Shown here one piece after another: positions 29,236 through 38,012 of a DNA stretch of 64,000 bases. The notes beneath the pieces were generated by a model that did not search any database, was not told where the DNA came from, and worked only from the letters and a program-made list of their open reading frames with translations. The stretch is taken from assembly GCF_047922965.1 (NCBI RefSeq), contig NZ_CP150481.1, forward strand, positions 2,604,001 through 2,668,000, in the 5' to 3' direction. The DNA comes from Neptunicella plasticusilytica. Its GTDB lineage: Bacteria; Pseudomonadota; Gammaproteobacteria; Enterobacterales; Alteromonadaceae. The first letter of the stretch is position 1. Each line of letters opens with the position of its first letter. The position numbers and the translations under genes are program-made.

Positions 29236-30729
29236 TTATTCTTCGTTAAACCAAACGATATTACGGGCGGCCATAATTAACTCACCGGCCTTTTCTTCAC
29301 CCATATTTTCCAGTTCGCAAATCTCGTCTACACCTTGTTCTGCCAGTGTTTCAAGATTTGTAATGCCATTGCTGGCCAAAACAAATGCGACGTGTCGGTC
29401 TAACCCTTCTAAATTTAACAAGTCTTCTTCAGGTTCAGCACCCTCCAGAGACTCTTCGCTTGCCAGTGCCTGGGTGGTTAATGCCCCTTTTGCACGGTTA
29501 CGCAGTTCTTCAACGGTTTCTTCATCAAATTCTTCAATTGCCAACAATTCGCTTACCGGAACATAGGCAATTTCTTCCAGTGTAGAGAATCCTTCTTCGA
29601 CCAGAATGCTCGCCATATCGGCATCAATATCCAGCGCGTTAACAAAACGGTTCAATACTTTGGAATTTTCTTCTTCGTGTTTAGCGTTTAAGTCTTCAAC
29701 CGTCATGACGTTGAGTTCCCACTCGGTCAATTGACTGGCTAGACGCACGTTTTGCCCACTGCGACCAATGGCCTGAGCCAGATTATCGGCTTCAACTGCC
29801 ACATCCATCGAACGGCTGTCTTCGTCGACCACTATTGAGGCCACTTCAGCCGGCGACATGGCGTTGATGACGAATTGAGCCGGGTTATCATCCCACAGAA
29901 CGATATCAACACGCTCACCGCCCAATTCACCAGAAACGGCTTGTACGCGTGAGCCCCGCATACCTACACAGGCTCCCACAGGATCAAGGCGCTTATCATT
30001 GGTTTTTACTGCAATTTTGGCTCGTGAACCCGGATCCCGTGCTGCGGCTTTAATTTCCAGCACTTCTTCAGCAATTTCCGGTACTTCCAAGCGGAATAAT
30101 TCCACCAGCATTTCTGGATGCGTACGACTGATAAAAAGTTGTGGCCCACGCACTTCCGGTTTAATCACATACAGCAGACCACGCACCCGGTCGCCTGGAC
30201 GAAAGGTTTCACGCGGTAACATATCATCGCGGTAAATAACCCCTTCCGCATTATTACCTAAATCGATAATGATGCTTTCGCGGCTGGCTTTTTTGACTGT
30301 ACCTGTCACCAGTTCACCGACACGATCTTCATATTCTGCCATTACCTGGGCACGTTCGGCCTCGCGTACTTTTTGTACAATAACTTGTTTAGCCGTTTGA
30401 GTGGTAATACGGTCAAATACGATAGACTCAATCTGATCTTCAACGTAGTCGCCCAATTGGATATCCGGCTCTTCAACCTGAGCGGCAGACAAGGTTATTT
30501 CTGCATAAGGATTTTCCTGCGGCTGGTCATCCGGAATCACCAACCAGCGTCGGTAGGTATCAAAATCGCCGGTATCACGATTAATACTGACACGTACTTC
30601 AATCTCGCCACTGTTTTTCTTTTTGGTGGCACTGGCGATAGCGAATTCCAGAGCTTCAAAAATTTTCTCTCTGGGAACCAGTTTTTCATTGGACACGGCT
30701 TCTGCCACTAATAGAATTTCTTTATTCAT
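29236..30729 (-). CDS. nusA: transcription termination/antitermination factor NusA
   Basis: A 497-residue RNA polymerase-binding elongation factor. It has the N-terminal domain (MNKEILLVAEAVSNEK), S1 domain (ELVTGTVKKASRESIIIDLG), KH1/KH2 (GACVGMRGSRVQAVSGELGG and VEADNLAQAIGRSGQNVRLA), and two acidic helix-hairpin AR repeats at the C-terminus, as in E. coli. It is directly downstream of rimP (20 bp). Confidence 0.98.
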   Translation of the reverse strand: MNKEILLVAEAVSNEKLVPREKIFEALEFAIASATKKKNSGEIEVRVSINRDTGDFDTYRRWLVIPDDQPQENPYAEITLSAAQVEEPDIQLGDYVEDQIESIVFDRITTQTAKQVIVQKVREAERAQVMAEYEDRVGELVTGTVKKASRESIIIDLGNNAEGVIYRDDMLPRETFRPGDRVRGLLYVIKPEVRGPQLFISRTHPEMLVELFRLEVPEIAEEVLEIKAAARDPGSRAKIAVKTNDKRLDPVGACVGMRGSRVQAVSGELGGERVDIVLWDDNPAQFVINAMSPAEVASIVVDEDSRSMDVAVEADNLAQAIGRSGQNVRLASQLTEWELNVMTVEDLNAKHEEENSKVLNRFVNALDIDADMASILVEEGFSTLEEIAYVPVSELLAIEEFDEETVEELRNRAKGALTTQALASEESLEGAEPEEDLLNLEGLDRHVAFVLASNGITNLETLAEQGVDEICELENMGEEKAGELIMAARNIVWFNEE

Positions 30730-30749
30730 TGCCCGTTTGCCTCGCTTCC

Positions 30750-31208
30750 TTAGTCAAAAATTGCAACTACATTGCCTTTATTAATATTCGCAATAGCCAA
30801 CTGATAGTTCTGACCATCAACCTCAACTACGATCGTACCTGCGTCACAGGACACAAGCTTACCTTTAAAATTACGTCTGTTATCCATCGGCACCATCAGC
30901 TTGACCTGAATCACCTGCCCGACGACTTGCTGGTAATGAGCCTCTTTAAACAACGGTCTTTCCATCCCCGGAGATGACACTTCGAGGTTATATTCCGTCG
31001 ATATCGGATCTTCAACATCCAATATGGCACTGGCCTGACGACTGACATCAGCACAGTCATCGACACTAATACCATTTTCATGATCAATAAAAATTCGCAA
31101 TATTGAGTGCTTGCCTGCAGAGACAAATTCAACACCCAACAATTCGAAACCCAAGGCTTCAACAGCCGGTTCCAGCATTGCGGTCAATTTCAATTCTAGC
31201 TGTGACAA
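30750..31208 (-). CDS. rimP: ribosome maturation factor RimP (TTG start)
   Basis: A 152-residue protein required for 30S maturation. The sequence LEPAVEALGFELLGVEFVSA and the later EDPISTEYNLEVSSPGMERP are the family signature. An in-frame ATG at 31250 would place the start inside a terminator hairpin (31225-31244). The TTG at 31208 follows a GGAG 6 bp upstream and gives the E. coli length (about 150), so it is preferred. First protein gene of the operon after the initiator tRNA. Confidence 0.9.
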   Translation of the reverse strand: MSQLELKLTAMLEPAVEALGFELLGVEFVSAGKHSILRIFIDHENGISVDDCADVSRQASAILDVEDPISTEYNLEVSSPGMERPLFKEAHYQQVVGQVIQVKLMVPMDNRRNFKGKLVSCDAGTIVVEVDGQNYQLAIANINKGNVVAIFD

Positions 31209-31224
31209 TCTCAGCTCCAAAAAC

Positions 31225-31244
31225 AAAAAAAGGGCATTAAGCCC
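31225..31244 (-). terminator. second terminator between metY and rimP
   Basis: On the minus strand GGGC, TTAAT loop, GCCC is followed by seven T residues. The stem is short, so it may be leaky. It lies directly before the rimP ribosome binding site. Confidence 0.65.
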
Positions 31245-31282
31245 GGACAATAAACAACATTAGTACCGTAAAAACGGATAAC

Positions 31283-31310
31283 AAAAAGCCCCGTGCTAAG
31301 CGGGGCTTTT
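31283..31310 (-). terminator. terminator downstream of the initiator tRNA
   Basis: On the minus strand AAAAGCCCCG, a 7-nt loop and CGGGGCTTTT form a 10-bp stem ending in T residues. It is 64 bp after the tRNA 3' end and would partly uncouple metY from rimP-pnp. Confidence 0.88.
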
Positions 31311-31373
31311 GATACTGGACCCTTGTCCACCAATCATAATTAAAACTGATTACAAAACCAACTTTAATAAATG

Positions 31374-31450
<77 letters not shown>

Positions 31451-31506
31451 CTTGAAATCTTTTCTTTTTCTGACTTGGCTTAGCACCCCGTCTCAAGATG
31501 CTGCGT

Positions 31507-31534
31507 ATTATACAGAGGGGCTTAGCAAGCGCAA
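31507..31534 (-). promoter_or_regulatory. candidate sigma-70 promoter of metY operon
   Basis: On the minus strand TTGCGC (31529-31534) and a perfect TATAAT (31507-31512) are 16 bp apart. The start point would be about 50 bp before the tRNA. The region between 31451 and 31656 holds nothing else recognisable. Confidence 0.75.
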
Positions 31535-31656
31535 GTCTAATTATTGAAAATAAGACACTTATTAGCGTGAATGCTGATTATTTGGTCAAAGCGATGAATA
31601 TAACAACAACATCAGCTATTTTTAGCCTGATAAGGACAGTGAGACAGGTGTTTTAG

Positions 31657-31857
31657 TTACAACCAGTCAAACTCTTCTTCAGAGCTGACGTCCATATTAC
31701 CATAGCTTAACAAGGTCAATCTGATGGTAACATCGTCAATGGTACTTTCGATTAGCTGCCACTCATTCTCGGTTAAGGTAATTTCATCCAAAATGGCATC
31801 AATGTCGCTTAACTTCTTCCTTAGCACCGCAACTTTTTGTTGAGTAATATTTTCCAT
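31657..31857 (-). CDS. small hypothetical protein
   Basis: A 66-residue acidic, helix-prone protein (VAVLRKKLSDIDAILDEITL, ending EEEFDWL). I do not recognise it. It stands alone between the metY promoter and the fumarylacetoacetate-hydrolase-family gene, with 138 bp before the latter's stop. The ribosome binding site is weak. It may be a lineage-specific small protein; a chance frame is possible. Confidence 0.45.
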   Translation of the reverse strand: MENITQQKVAVLRKKLSDIDAILDEITLTENEWQLIESTIDDVTIRLTLLSYGNMDVSSEEEFDWL

Positions 31858-31995
31858 AATATTGATATTTATAGTAAGCCAGAGTCGTTAACGTACTAAC
31901 TTACAATCTAGATTAAAATGAATACGATCTCCATCTTTATTCATAATCTATTACAAAATGTTTGTAGTTTACTGAATTATTTAACCTCAGCTCTG

Positions 31996-32607
31996 TTATG
32001 TAGCAACCCAGTGCGAAGACGCTAGCAATGTGTTACCACAATATATAGCACCGTCAAATCGTGCTGCCGGTGACACCACCCCTACACCTTTTGGCGTGCC
32101 GGTCATCACCACATCCCCGTCTTCGAGGGTGATAAATTGCTTTAATTGTTCAACGATAATATCCGGCTTATACATCATTAATGAAATGCCGCCAGCCTGA
32201 ATTAGCTTATCGTCAATTTTCAACTCCAGACGTAAATTATCATCAATGTTGTCAATGGACACAAAATGACCCAGCACAGCTGCCCCATCAAAAGCTTTAG
32301 CCCGTTCCCAGGGTAATCCTTTGGCCTTCAGCTTGCTCTGCAACTCCCGTTTAGTCAGATCCAGTCCAAACCCTACTGCGCTAAATTTGCCTTGCTGATA
32401 GACAAAACACAACTCCCCTTCATAATGCAAAGGTTCTTGGTGATGCGCGGTTAACCCGGAAGAAATAGCAGAATTAGGTTTGATAAACACCACCATCTCA
32501 TCTGGCACTTCATTACCCAACTCGGCAATATGTTCCACATAGTTACGTCCAATACAGACTACCTTTGAAGGCTTTACCGCCTTGCCATCCACTTTTATGC
32601 TACGCAT
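31996..32607 (-). CDS. fumarylacetoacetate hydrolase family protein (YcgM-like)
   Basis: A 203-residue protein of the FAH superfamily, short YcgM/FAHD1-like type, which includes acylpyruvases and oxaloacetate decarboxylases. Metal ligands are visible in HYEGELCFVYQ and the later conserved GDVVMTGTPKGVGVVSPAA. The start CIGRNYVEHIAELGNEVPDE is characteristic. A good ribosome binding site AAAAGGAG precedes ATG 32607. The prophage begins within tens of bases upstream, so the original promoter is separated from the gene by the whole phage. Confidence 0.92.
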   Translation of the reverse strand: MRSIKVDGKAVKPSKVVCIGRNYVEHIAELGNEVPDEMVVFIKPNSAISSGLTAHHQEPLHYEGELCFVYQQGKFSAVGFGLDLTKRELQSKLKAKGLPWERAKAFDGAAVLGHFVSIDNIDDNLRLELKIDDKLIQAGGISLMMYKPDIIVEQLKQFITLEDGDVVMTGTPKGVGVVSPAARFDGAIYCGNTLLASSHWVAT

Positions 32608-32644
32608 CGTCTAAACTCCTTTTGTCCTTTACTTGACCTTTAAA

Positions 32645-32710
32645 TGTAAGTAACCAATAAGTATGAGAAACCGGGAACAAATGAAAAAAAACGGGAATAA
32701 CCGGGATAAC
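32645..32710. mobile_element. candidate left end of the Mu-like prophage
   Basis: Between the host gene start (32607) and the repressor gene there is a change to A-rich phage-like sequence. TGTAAGTAAC at 32645 begins with the 5'-TGT expected of Mu-type ends. It is followed by three related motifs CCGGGAACAA (32671), ACGGGAATAA (32691) and CCGGGATAAC (32701), which could be transposase-binding repeats. The exact junction is inferred; the right end is outside the window, so the target duplication cannot be verified. Confidence 0.5.
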
Positions 32711-32932
32711 TCTTAGTAAACAAGGGCTGCGGGCCAACAAAAGAAATTATCTGCGTTATCTCAAAAACAGCTCAAATTGAGAACCTTAGTGGATTAAGAA
32801 AAATTAACCACGAAGTATAAGAAACTTACTTAGAGCCGTTAACAGATGTCCAAACAGCTGTTTAAGGCAGTTTAAACGCGGTTTTCAACCATCCACAGAT
32901 ATAGTCATTTGTATCCACTACTAATATATACG

Positions 32933-33065
32933 GATCGCACTTTAATAGTTGAACTGCGATCACAAGATCGCACTTACAGATTGTGATCGCACTTCGCTAG
33001 AGCTTGCTGAAAACGTATCGATGACGGAAAAACCAGTTAAATTCTGGAAGTTGTAAAGTGCGATC
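32933..33065. repeat. five copies of a GATCGCACTT motif
   Basis: Direct copies lie at 32933-32942, 32966-32975 and 32985-32994; inverted copies lie at 32952-32961 (9 of 10) and 33056-33065. Several are extended to TGTGATCGCA. They occupy the non-coding stretch between the prophage left end and the 3' end of the repressor gene. Transposase-binding sites or an enhancer are the likeliest roles. The rest of 32711-33103 has no gene I can support. Confidence 0.75.
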
Positions 33066-33103
33066 ATTAACCGGTAGAAGTTGTAGCAATATTCCCCTAA
33101 ATA

Positions 33104-33808
33104 TCAAATAGGATTATTTGAACTGATTACCCGCCCTACTACTTTTATCTCTTTTAATTGTTCTTTTTCTAAGTTGATTGGCGGATATTTACTGTTGTCA
33201 CTTAACAAAACCACACCACCGCTAATATCTTTATGTACGCGCTTAATATAAATGTCATTATTAATACGCAACGCAAATACCTGGGCATTCTGTAGTTCAT
33301 TTTTGCTTGTATCTATTAATAAGTGAGCTTCTTTAATTATGGTCGGTTCCATCGAGTCATCGGCAATTTTAAATGTAGCTAACGTGTTTTCACCAAGATG
33401 TGAATCACCAACCCAATCTAATGGTATTTTGACTTTTTTGGGTGCAAATGAATATTCGCTATTACCAGGTTCACACACCGCATCCAGATTATTAACTTTT
33501 ATATGCGTTTGCTGCCCTAGCACCAACAGTGGTTCATCCGGATCAACTAGCCTGGCGTTTGTCAAAAGCTCTAAATAATGTTCATCATTCAACACGCCAA
33601 CCATCAAGCGCTTTTCTATTAAATCAACAAAGTCAGCACCTGTTTCAATAGATAGTGCCAACAAATAATCTACGTCAGGAAGTCGTTCTCCCTTTTCATA
33701 CCCCCGAATAGTATTTAAGTGCCATGGCCACTTAGTAGCCATTTCTTTGCGAGTAATCCGTTTATCCCGCAACCCACCAATGTATTCAGCAAACTCTATT
33801 TGATCCAC
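33104..33808 (-). CDS. phage repressor, HTH plus LexA/S24-type domain
   Basis: Read from GTG 33808, 234 residues: an N-terminal helix-turn-helix (RITRKEMATKWPWHLNTIRG) and a C-terminal S24 peptidase-like domain with the nucleophile in ADDSMEPTI and the lysine region IYIKRVHKDI. A longer frame to TTG 33880 would begin inside the operator region and is rejected. CI-like proteins of this kind keep lysogeny and may be cleaved during the SOS response. It is divergent from ner and the transposase operon. Confidence 0.88.
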   Translation of the reverse strand: MDQIEFAEYIGGLRDKRITRKEMATKWPWHLNTIRGYEKGERLPDVDYLLALSIETGADFVDLIEKRLMVGVLNDEHYLELLTNARLVDPDEPLLVLGQQTHIKVNNLDAVCEPGNSEYSFAPKKVKIPLDWVGDSHLGENTLATFKIADDSMEPTIIKEAHLLIDTSKNELQNAQVFALRINNDIYIKRVHKDISGGVVLLSDNSKYPPINLEKEQLKEIKVVGRVISSNNPI

Positions 33809-33823
33809 GCACTCACCATAGAA

Positions 33824-33914
33824 ATACAAAAAACGAGCACAAAAATGCTTGCAAATACATTTTTGTGTATGTATAAACAATTTATTGTATTTATGAATAC
33901 AATTTTTTGTATTT
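33824..33914. promoter_or_regulatory. divergent operator/promoter region of the phage switch
   Basis: Half-sites ATACAAA/TTTGTAT recur. The clearest is TTGTATT, TATG, AATACAA at 33885-33902, a palindrome with 7-bp arms. A second, ATACA...TGTAT, lies at 33855-33870; single half-sites lie at 33824 and 33907. They sit between the repressor and ner starts, where repressor and Ner operators are expected. Confidence 0.75.
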
Positions 33915-33927
33915 AAAAAGGACTCAA

Positions 33928-34239
33928 ATGGCCCCTTTAAAAGATTGGCACCGTGCAGACATCGTTGCTGCTATCCATAAAGAAGGAACAACCCTCCGAA
34001 AGCTATCCATAAAGCATGGATATTCTGTATCCGCTTTCGGATTAGCGCTTAACAGGCCCTACCCCAAAGTAGAAAAAATCATCGCCAACTTCTTAAATGC
34101 CACCCCCCAACAAATCTGGCCATCACGCTATACAGAGGATGGGCAACCTATTCGAGGGGGAAAAGCAAAGGATCTCGATACTAAATCAAAGGCTAATCGT
34201 AAACATCAACAAAAACAAATACAAGGACGCAATGACTAA
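33928..34239 (+). CDS. ner: Ner-like transcriptional regulator
   Basis: A 103-residue DNA-binding protein. MAPLKDWHRADIVAAIHKEG followed by TTLRKLSIKHGYSVSAFGLA is the Mu Ner / Nlp family pattern, including the pre-helix WHxADI motif. In Mu, Ner represses both early and repressor promoters during lytic growth. Start at 33928 is supported by an AAGGA ribosome binding site. Its last codons overlap the transposase start by 8 bp. Confidence 0.9.
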   Translation: MAPLKDWHRADIVAAIHKEGTTLRKLSIKHGYSVSAFGLALNRPYPKVEKIIANFLNATPQQIWPSRYTEDGQPIRGGKAKDLDTKSKANRKHQQKQIQGRND

Positions 34240-36427
34240 CATGGAAACTTTTGTAGTAAAAGACATTGCAAACGCTCTAGGTATAACAGTTCGTAGTGTA
34301 CAAATAAGAGCCAAAAAAGAGTCCTGGGAACATGAATTGCGATCCGGCCGTGGCGGGAAAATACCCCATTACTACACCAATTCACTGCCAGGTGATGTGC
34401 AAGCAGCTCTTTCTATAACACATTCACAAAGCGATAGTACCGATGTTAGCGGAATAGAAATCGGCAAAGGCCTTGCCAAAAAAGACAAACTCACACAGGA
34501 AATTAGCCAATCCCGCAAACAGCAATCACTAAAACAATTTGCAGGGTTAAAAGGTACCGCAAAATTACGTGCCGAAACCGCCATTGGTATACTAAAAGCA
34601 GCGCAACTTTTTCAAAAACGCACCGAACTACCCAAAGTCAAAGCCTGGAAATTATTCTGCGTCCACTACAACAATGGCAAAGCCAATCTGGACCAACTGC
34701 GCGAGCACAAAGCCACTATAAGTTATGCCACCCTCGCCCGCTGGGAAAAACAATACAATGAAGAAGGCATAACAGGCTTAACGGGTCGATACGGCAAAAA
34801 CAAGGGCAACGGGTTAATCGATTCAAGCCCCGAAATGCTCAACTACTGCCAAGCATTAATTCAAGAATACCCACACATTAAAGGCGAACGCTTGCACGAA
34901 TTGTTGCAAATGCGCTTTGACGAATTATTTAAAATTCCCAGTGCCAGTACGTGCAGAGACTGGCTTCGCCGTTGGAAACAAGAAAACCAGGAACTGTTTA
35001 TGTCACTTGTCGATCCATCAGGTTGGCAAAACAGTCGCATGGTAGCCTTTGGCAGTAAGTCAGAAGATATCACCCAAATAAATCAACTGTGGGAATTCGA
35101 CTCCACACCCGCAGACGTCATGCTGCTCGATGGCCGCTACTCAATAGTAGGCGTAATAGAAGTATTCACCCGTCGTGTAAAACTGGTACTAAAACCCACC
35201 AGCAACGCCGAAGCAATAGCCCTATTAATCCGTAAAGCGATTCTCGACTGGGGACTACCGCAAGTCGCACGAACAGACAACGGCTCCGACTACCTGTCAG
35301 CGCATATCACCAGCGTATGGGATGCACTGGACATCGAGAACGACATAACCAACCCCTACTCAGGCTGGGAAAAACCCTTTATAGAACGCTTCTTCCGCAC
35401 ATTCAGCCACGGCATGGCCGAACTCATACAAGGCTACATTGGCCACAACGTCGCCGAACGCCAGCAAATATCCAAACGCTTAACATTCGAAAAGCAATTG
35501 TTAGAGCGCAAGCAAAAAGGAGCCGAGCGAGTAGCAATTAATGTATCGCTTACCGCCGAACAATTTCAGAGCTTTATCGACCAATGGGTCGAACACGAGT
35601 ATCACCACCGCAAACACCGTAAACTGGCATGCACCCCATTTCAAAAGTTCACCCAACACACGCAGCAAATCCAGCGCCTGGACGATGAACGCGTGCTCGA
35701 CGTGCTACTGGCACCGGTGCCAGGACAAAAAGGCTTCCGGATCGTCAACAAGTCCGAAGGTATCCAAGTCGAAGGTGGCAGCTACATCCACCCAGAGCTA
35801 GGGGCATATATTGGCGAGCGGGTATATTGTCGCTGGAACCCCAAAGATGTCGGCAAAATCTACGTATTCCACGCACTGCATCATCACTTTATCTGTGAAG
35901 CTATTAATCCGGAAATCGCAAACAACGGCCTAACCGTAAAAGAGATCGCCCACCAGGCAAAACAGATCCAACGTGCAAAGCTCAAAGAACAACGTAAAGC
36001 ATTCCGCAAAAATGTTGCCAAACAAAATGTCGGTGATGTGGCCCAACAATATATAGACCACAAAACCCAGTTAAATGGCGGTTTAAACGCCTTTCCAAAG
36101 CCGTCAGAGCAAGTCAGTACCAATATTACCCAGGCAGCCGAGCAAGCATTACAGGCCAGTCAACCCAAACAAACCGGCTATACCGAGCAACAACTAACCC
36201 AGTTAGAACAACGCCGCAAAGAACTGGAACTGGCCGAATCCCTAGCCAATGACACCCCCATATTCAAAAACGATCACCACAAAGCCCGCTATTTAACCCA
36301 GCGGTTACTAGAGCACGCATCTTCCGTCACACCAGTCGAAAAAGCCTGGTTACATGCCTATCGCGCCAACAACAAAGCCAGTGCTCGCATGCTCGACAAA
36401 CTATTCGAAGTACCACAACAACAGTAA
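34232..36427 (+). CDS. Mu-type DDE transposase (A protein)
   Basis: A 731-residue recombinase. The N-terminus (ETFVVKDIANALGITVRSVQ) is a MuA-like HTH DNA-binding domain. The rve catalytic core has D290 in LWEFDSTPADV, D349 in RTDNGSDYLSA and E385 in EKPFIERFF, followed by a Mu-transposase C-terminal beta-barrel and a charged tail for MuB interaction. It performs integration and replicative transposition. ATG 34232 with AAGGA is chosen; the longer frame from 34097 would overlap ner widely. Confidence 0.96.
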   Translation: MTNMETFVVKDIANALGITVRSVQIRAKKESWEHELRSGRGGKIPHYYTNSLPGDVQAALSITHSQSDSTDVSGIEIGKGLAKKDKLTQEISQSRKQQSLKQFAGLKGTAKLRAETAIGILKAAQLFQKRTELPKVKAWKLFCVHYNNGKANLDQLREHKATISYATLARWEKQYNEEGITGLTGRYGKNKGNGLIDSSPEMLNYCQALIQEYPHIKGERLHELLQMRFDELFKIPSASTCRDWLRRWKQENQELFMSLVDPSGWQNSRMVAFGSKSEDITQINQLWEFDSTPADVMLLDGRYSIVGVIEVFTRRVKLVLKPTSNAEAIALLIRKAILDWGLPQVARTDNGSDYLSAHITSVWDALDIENDITNPYSGWEKPFIERFFRTFSHGMAELIQGYIGHNVAERQQISKRLTFEKQLLERKQKGAERVAINVSLTAEQFQSFIDQWVEHEYHHRKHRKLACTPFQKFTQHTQQIQRLDDERVLDVLLAPVPGQKGFRIVNKSEGIQVEGGSYIHPELGAYIGERVYCRWNPKDVGKIYVFHALHHHFICEAINPEIANNGLTVKEIAHQAKQIQRAKLKEQRKAFRKNVAKQNVGDVAQQYIDHKTQLNGGLNAFPKPSEQVSTNITQAAEQALQASQPKQTGYTEQQLTQLEQRRKELELAESLANDTPIFKNDHHKARYLTQRLLEHASSVTPVEKAWLHAYRANNKASARMLDKLFEVPQQQ

Positions 36428-36439
36428 TGGAGTTATAAA

Positions 36440-37147
36440 ATGAAAGCAGCAATAGCAAAAACCAAAAATGTCATGATGGCGTTCGACGCCTACCAATCCT
36501 GTGTAGAAGCCTGTGATGCAGGTAGCCCAGCACTAGCCATGTTCACCGGTGAAGCCGGATTAGGTAAAACCACCGCAGGAGGTTTTCTATTTTCACAAGC
36601 CGATGGCGTCCTGGTACGTTGTTTACGTAGTGACACCCTCGGCACCTTCCTGGAACGCCTAGCACAAGATCTAGGGCTAGACCGGCGTCAACGCCGCGCA
36701 GATATGCTTAATTTCATCGTGCACGAACTAGTACTTCAAAATAAACCCGTATTCATAGACGAAGCCGACTACATAGCCGATCGCACCGATGTACTCGAAA
36801 CCATTCGCGACATTTACGACATAGCCAACGTACCAATTATCCTAATTGGCTACGCCGCTCTGCCCCGCAAAGTAAAACGGCTTCCGCAACTATTCAGCCG
36901 TATTGCACAACACGTCGAATTCCAACCAGCCGACAGTGAAGATATTCGCATTATGGCCAGCGCATTAGTCACCGAATGCCAAATCGACATCGACCTACTA
37001 GAAGAACTTTTAGCCACTTCAAAAGGATCCTTCCGACGCATACATACCGGCCTGGACAACATCGAAAAATTCGCACGCTCAAACGGCATAAAGCAAGTAT
37101 CTGCCGCACATTGGGGCGAACAATCCTTCTTCCCTGTAGTTCGTTAA
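36440..37147 (+). CDS. MuB-like transposition target-selection ATPase
   Basis: A 235-residue AAA+ ATPase. Walker A is GEAGLGKTT at residue 37 and Walker B is KPVFIDEADYI; RLPQLFSRIAQHVEFQPAD follows as the sensor/arginine region. MuB binds target DNA, activates the transposase and gives target immunity. It is shorter than Mu's B (312) and lacks the N-terminal HTH appendage, as in B3/D3112-type phages. 12 bp after the transposase gene. Confidence 0.93.
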   Translation: MKAAIAKTKNVMMAFDAYQSCVEACDAGSPALAMFTGEAGLGKTTAGGFLFSQADGVLVRCLRSDTLGTFLERLAQDLGLDRRQRRADMLNFIVHELVLQNKPVFIDEADYIADRTDVLETIRDIYDIANVPIILIGYAALPRKVKRLPQLFSRIAQHVEFQPADSEDIRIMASALVTECQIDIDLLEELLATSKGSFRRIHTGLDNIEKFARSNGIKQVSAAHWGEQSFFPVVR

Positions 37148-37159
37148 GAGGCAAACACT

Positions 37160-37714
37160 ATGTCTTTAACACTCAGCCAAAGAAGTTGGGAATGGATAAA
37201 GGCCCAGCAGGACTTCCACAGTACCGAGCTGGCCAAACAAATGGACTTATCAATGAAAGAGGTGAAACGCGTTATAGATCACCTCACCAAAAAAGGTGCA
37301 ATCAAAACGATAAACACCAATCACAAGCCGCATGTATATGCTGCTGTGCGTGGTGTCGACTTCGATTTCAAACGAAACGTGTCAGGCAAGCAATGCCAAC
37401 GTCAATTAATTTGGCAAGCCATGCGTTGGCACGGCAAGTTTAAAATCGATGAAGTCGTCGCATCGTCAGAATGCACACGCGCAAGTGTACTTCGTTACGT
37501 CAACGCACTCGTCAAGTACGGCTACGTCAAAGTAATGCGGCCCCAATGGTCACCTGTTAAAAAGCAAACAAGCCCCAAACAGGTTATCTATCGCCTGTTA
37601 CTCAATACTGGCCATAAATATCCCGTCATTCGCAAAAACAGCTTATACGACCAAAACCGCAAAACCGATGTAAAGCCAGTTGTAAAAAAGGACAGTTCCA
37701 ATGCAATGGATTGA
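37160..37714 (+). CDS. phage early protein with two winged-helix-like regions
   Basis: 184 residues. One HTH-like region is FHSTELAKQMDLSMKEVKRV followed by IDHLTKKGAIKTI; a second is FKIDEVVASSECTRASVLRY followed by VNALVKYGYVKV. DNA binding is inferred. I do not recognise a named family. It starts 12 bp after MuB and overlaps the next gene by 14 bp, so it belongs to the early operon. Confidence 0.8.
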   Translation: MSLTLSQRSWEWIKAQQDFHSTELAKQMDLSMKEVKRVIDHLTKKGAIKTINTNHKPHVYAAVRGVDFDFKRNVSGKQCQRQLIWQAMRWHGKFKIDEVVASSECTRASVLRYVNALVKYGYVKVMRPQWSPVKKQTSPKQVIYRLLLNTGHKYPVIRKNSLYDQNRKTDVKPVVKKDSSNAMD

Positions 37715-38012
37715 ACTACTCAATGCCCAAGTTGAAAAACGGGGCCGCAGACAGGTAGAAACTGACCTAAACATCAGCAAAACCACCCTGTCGCAACTGT
37801 TAAATAACAAATACCCAGGCTCGTTGGAAAACATAGAGCACAAGGTAATTGCAGCATACAGCAATCAAACCGTTAGTTGTCCGGTACTAGGCGAAATTCC
37901 GCTTAAACGCTGCGACAAAGAACAAAACCTTCCTTTTTCCATTAGCAGTCCACAGCGGGTGCGGTTGTACCGTGCCTGCCTAAGCTGCCCAAACAAAAGG
38001 CGTTGTGTATGA
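37701..38012 (+). CDS. small HTH protein with Cys-rich C-terminus
   Basis: 103 residues. The N-terminal half reads as an XRE-like helix-turn-helix (RRQVETDLNISKTTLSQLLN). The C-terminal part has Cys residues in VSCPVLGEIPLKRC and ACLSCPNKRRCV, which could hold zinc or an iron-sulfur cluster. Such small XRE plus Cys proteins occur in early regions of transposable phages. Overlaps both neighbours. Confidence 0.75.
   Translation: MQWIELLNAQVEKRGRRQVETDLNISKTTLSQLLNNKYPGSLENIEHKVIAAYSNQTVSCPVLGEIPLKRCDKEQNLPFSISSPQRVRLYRACLSCPNKRRCV

Noticed and set aside
32611..33103. CRISPR array at the GATCGCACTT repeats
   Set aside because: Repeats are only 10 bp, irregularly spaced and of mixed orientation; no cas genes anywhere in the window.
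33809..33880. TTG-started extension of the repressor
   Set aside because: The start would lie inside the operator repeats; GTG 33808 gives a normal HTH start.
34097..34231. Upstream extension of the transposase frame
   Set aside because: Overlaps ner by 130 bp; ATG 34232 has an AAGGA site and gives the expected MuA N-terminal domain.
35884..36123. Minus-strand frames inside the transposase and terminase genes
   Set aside because: Shadow frames without ribosome binding sites or motifs.
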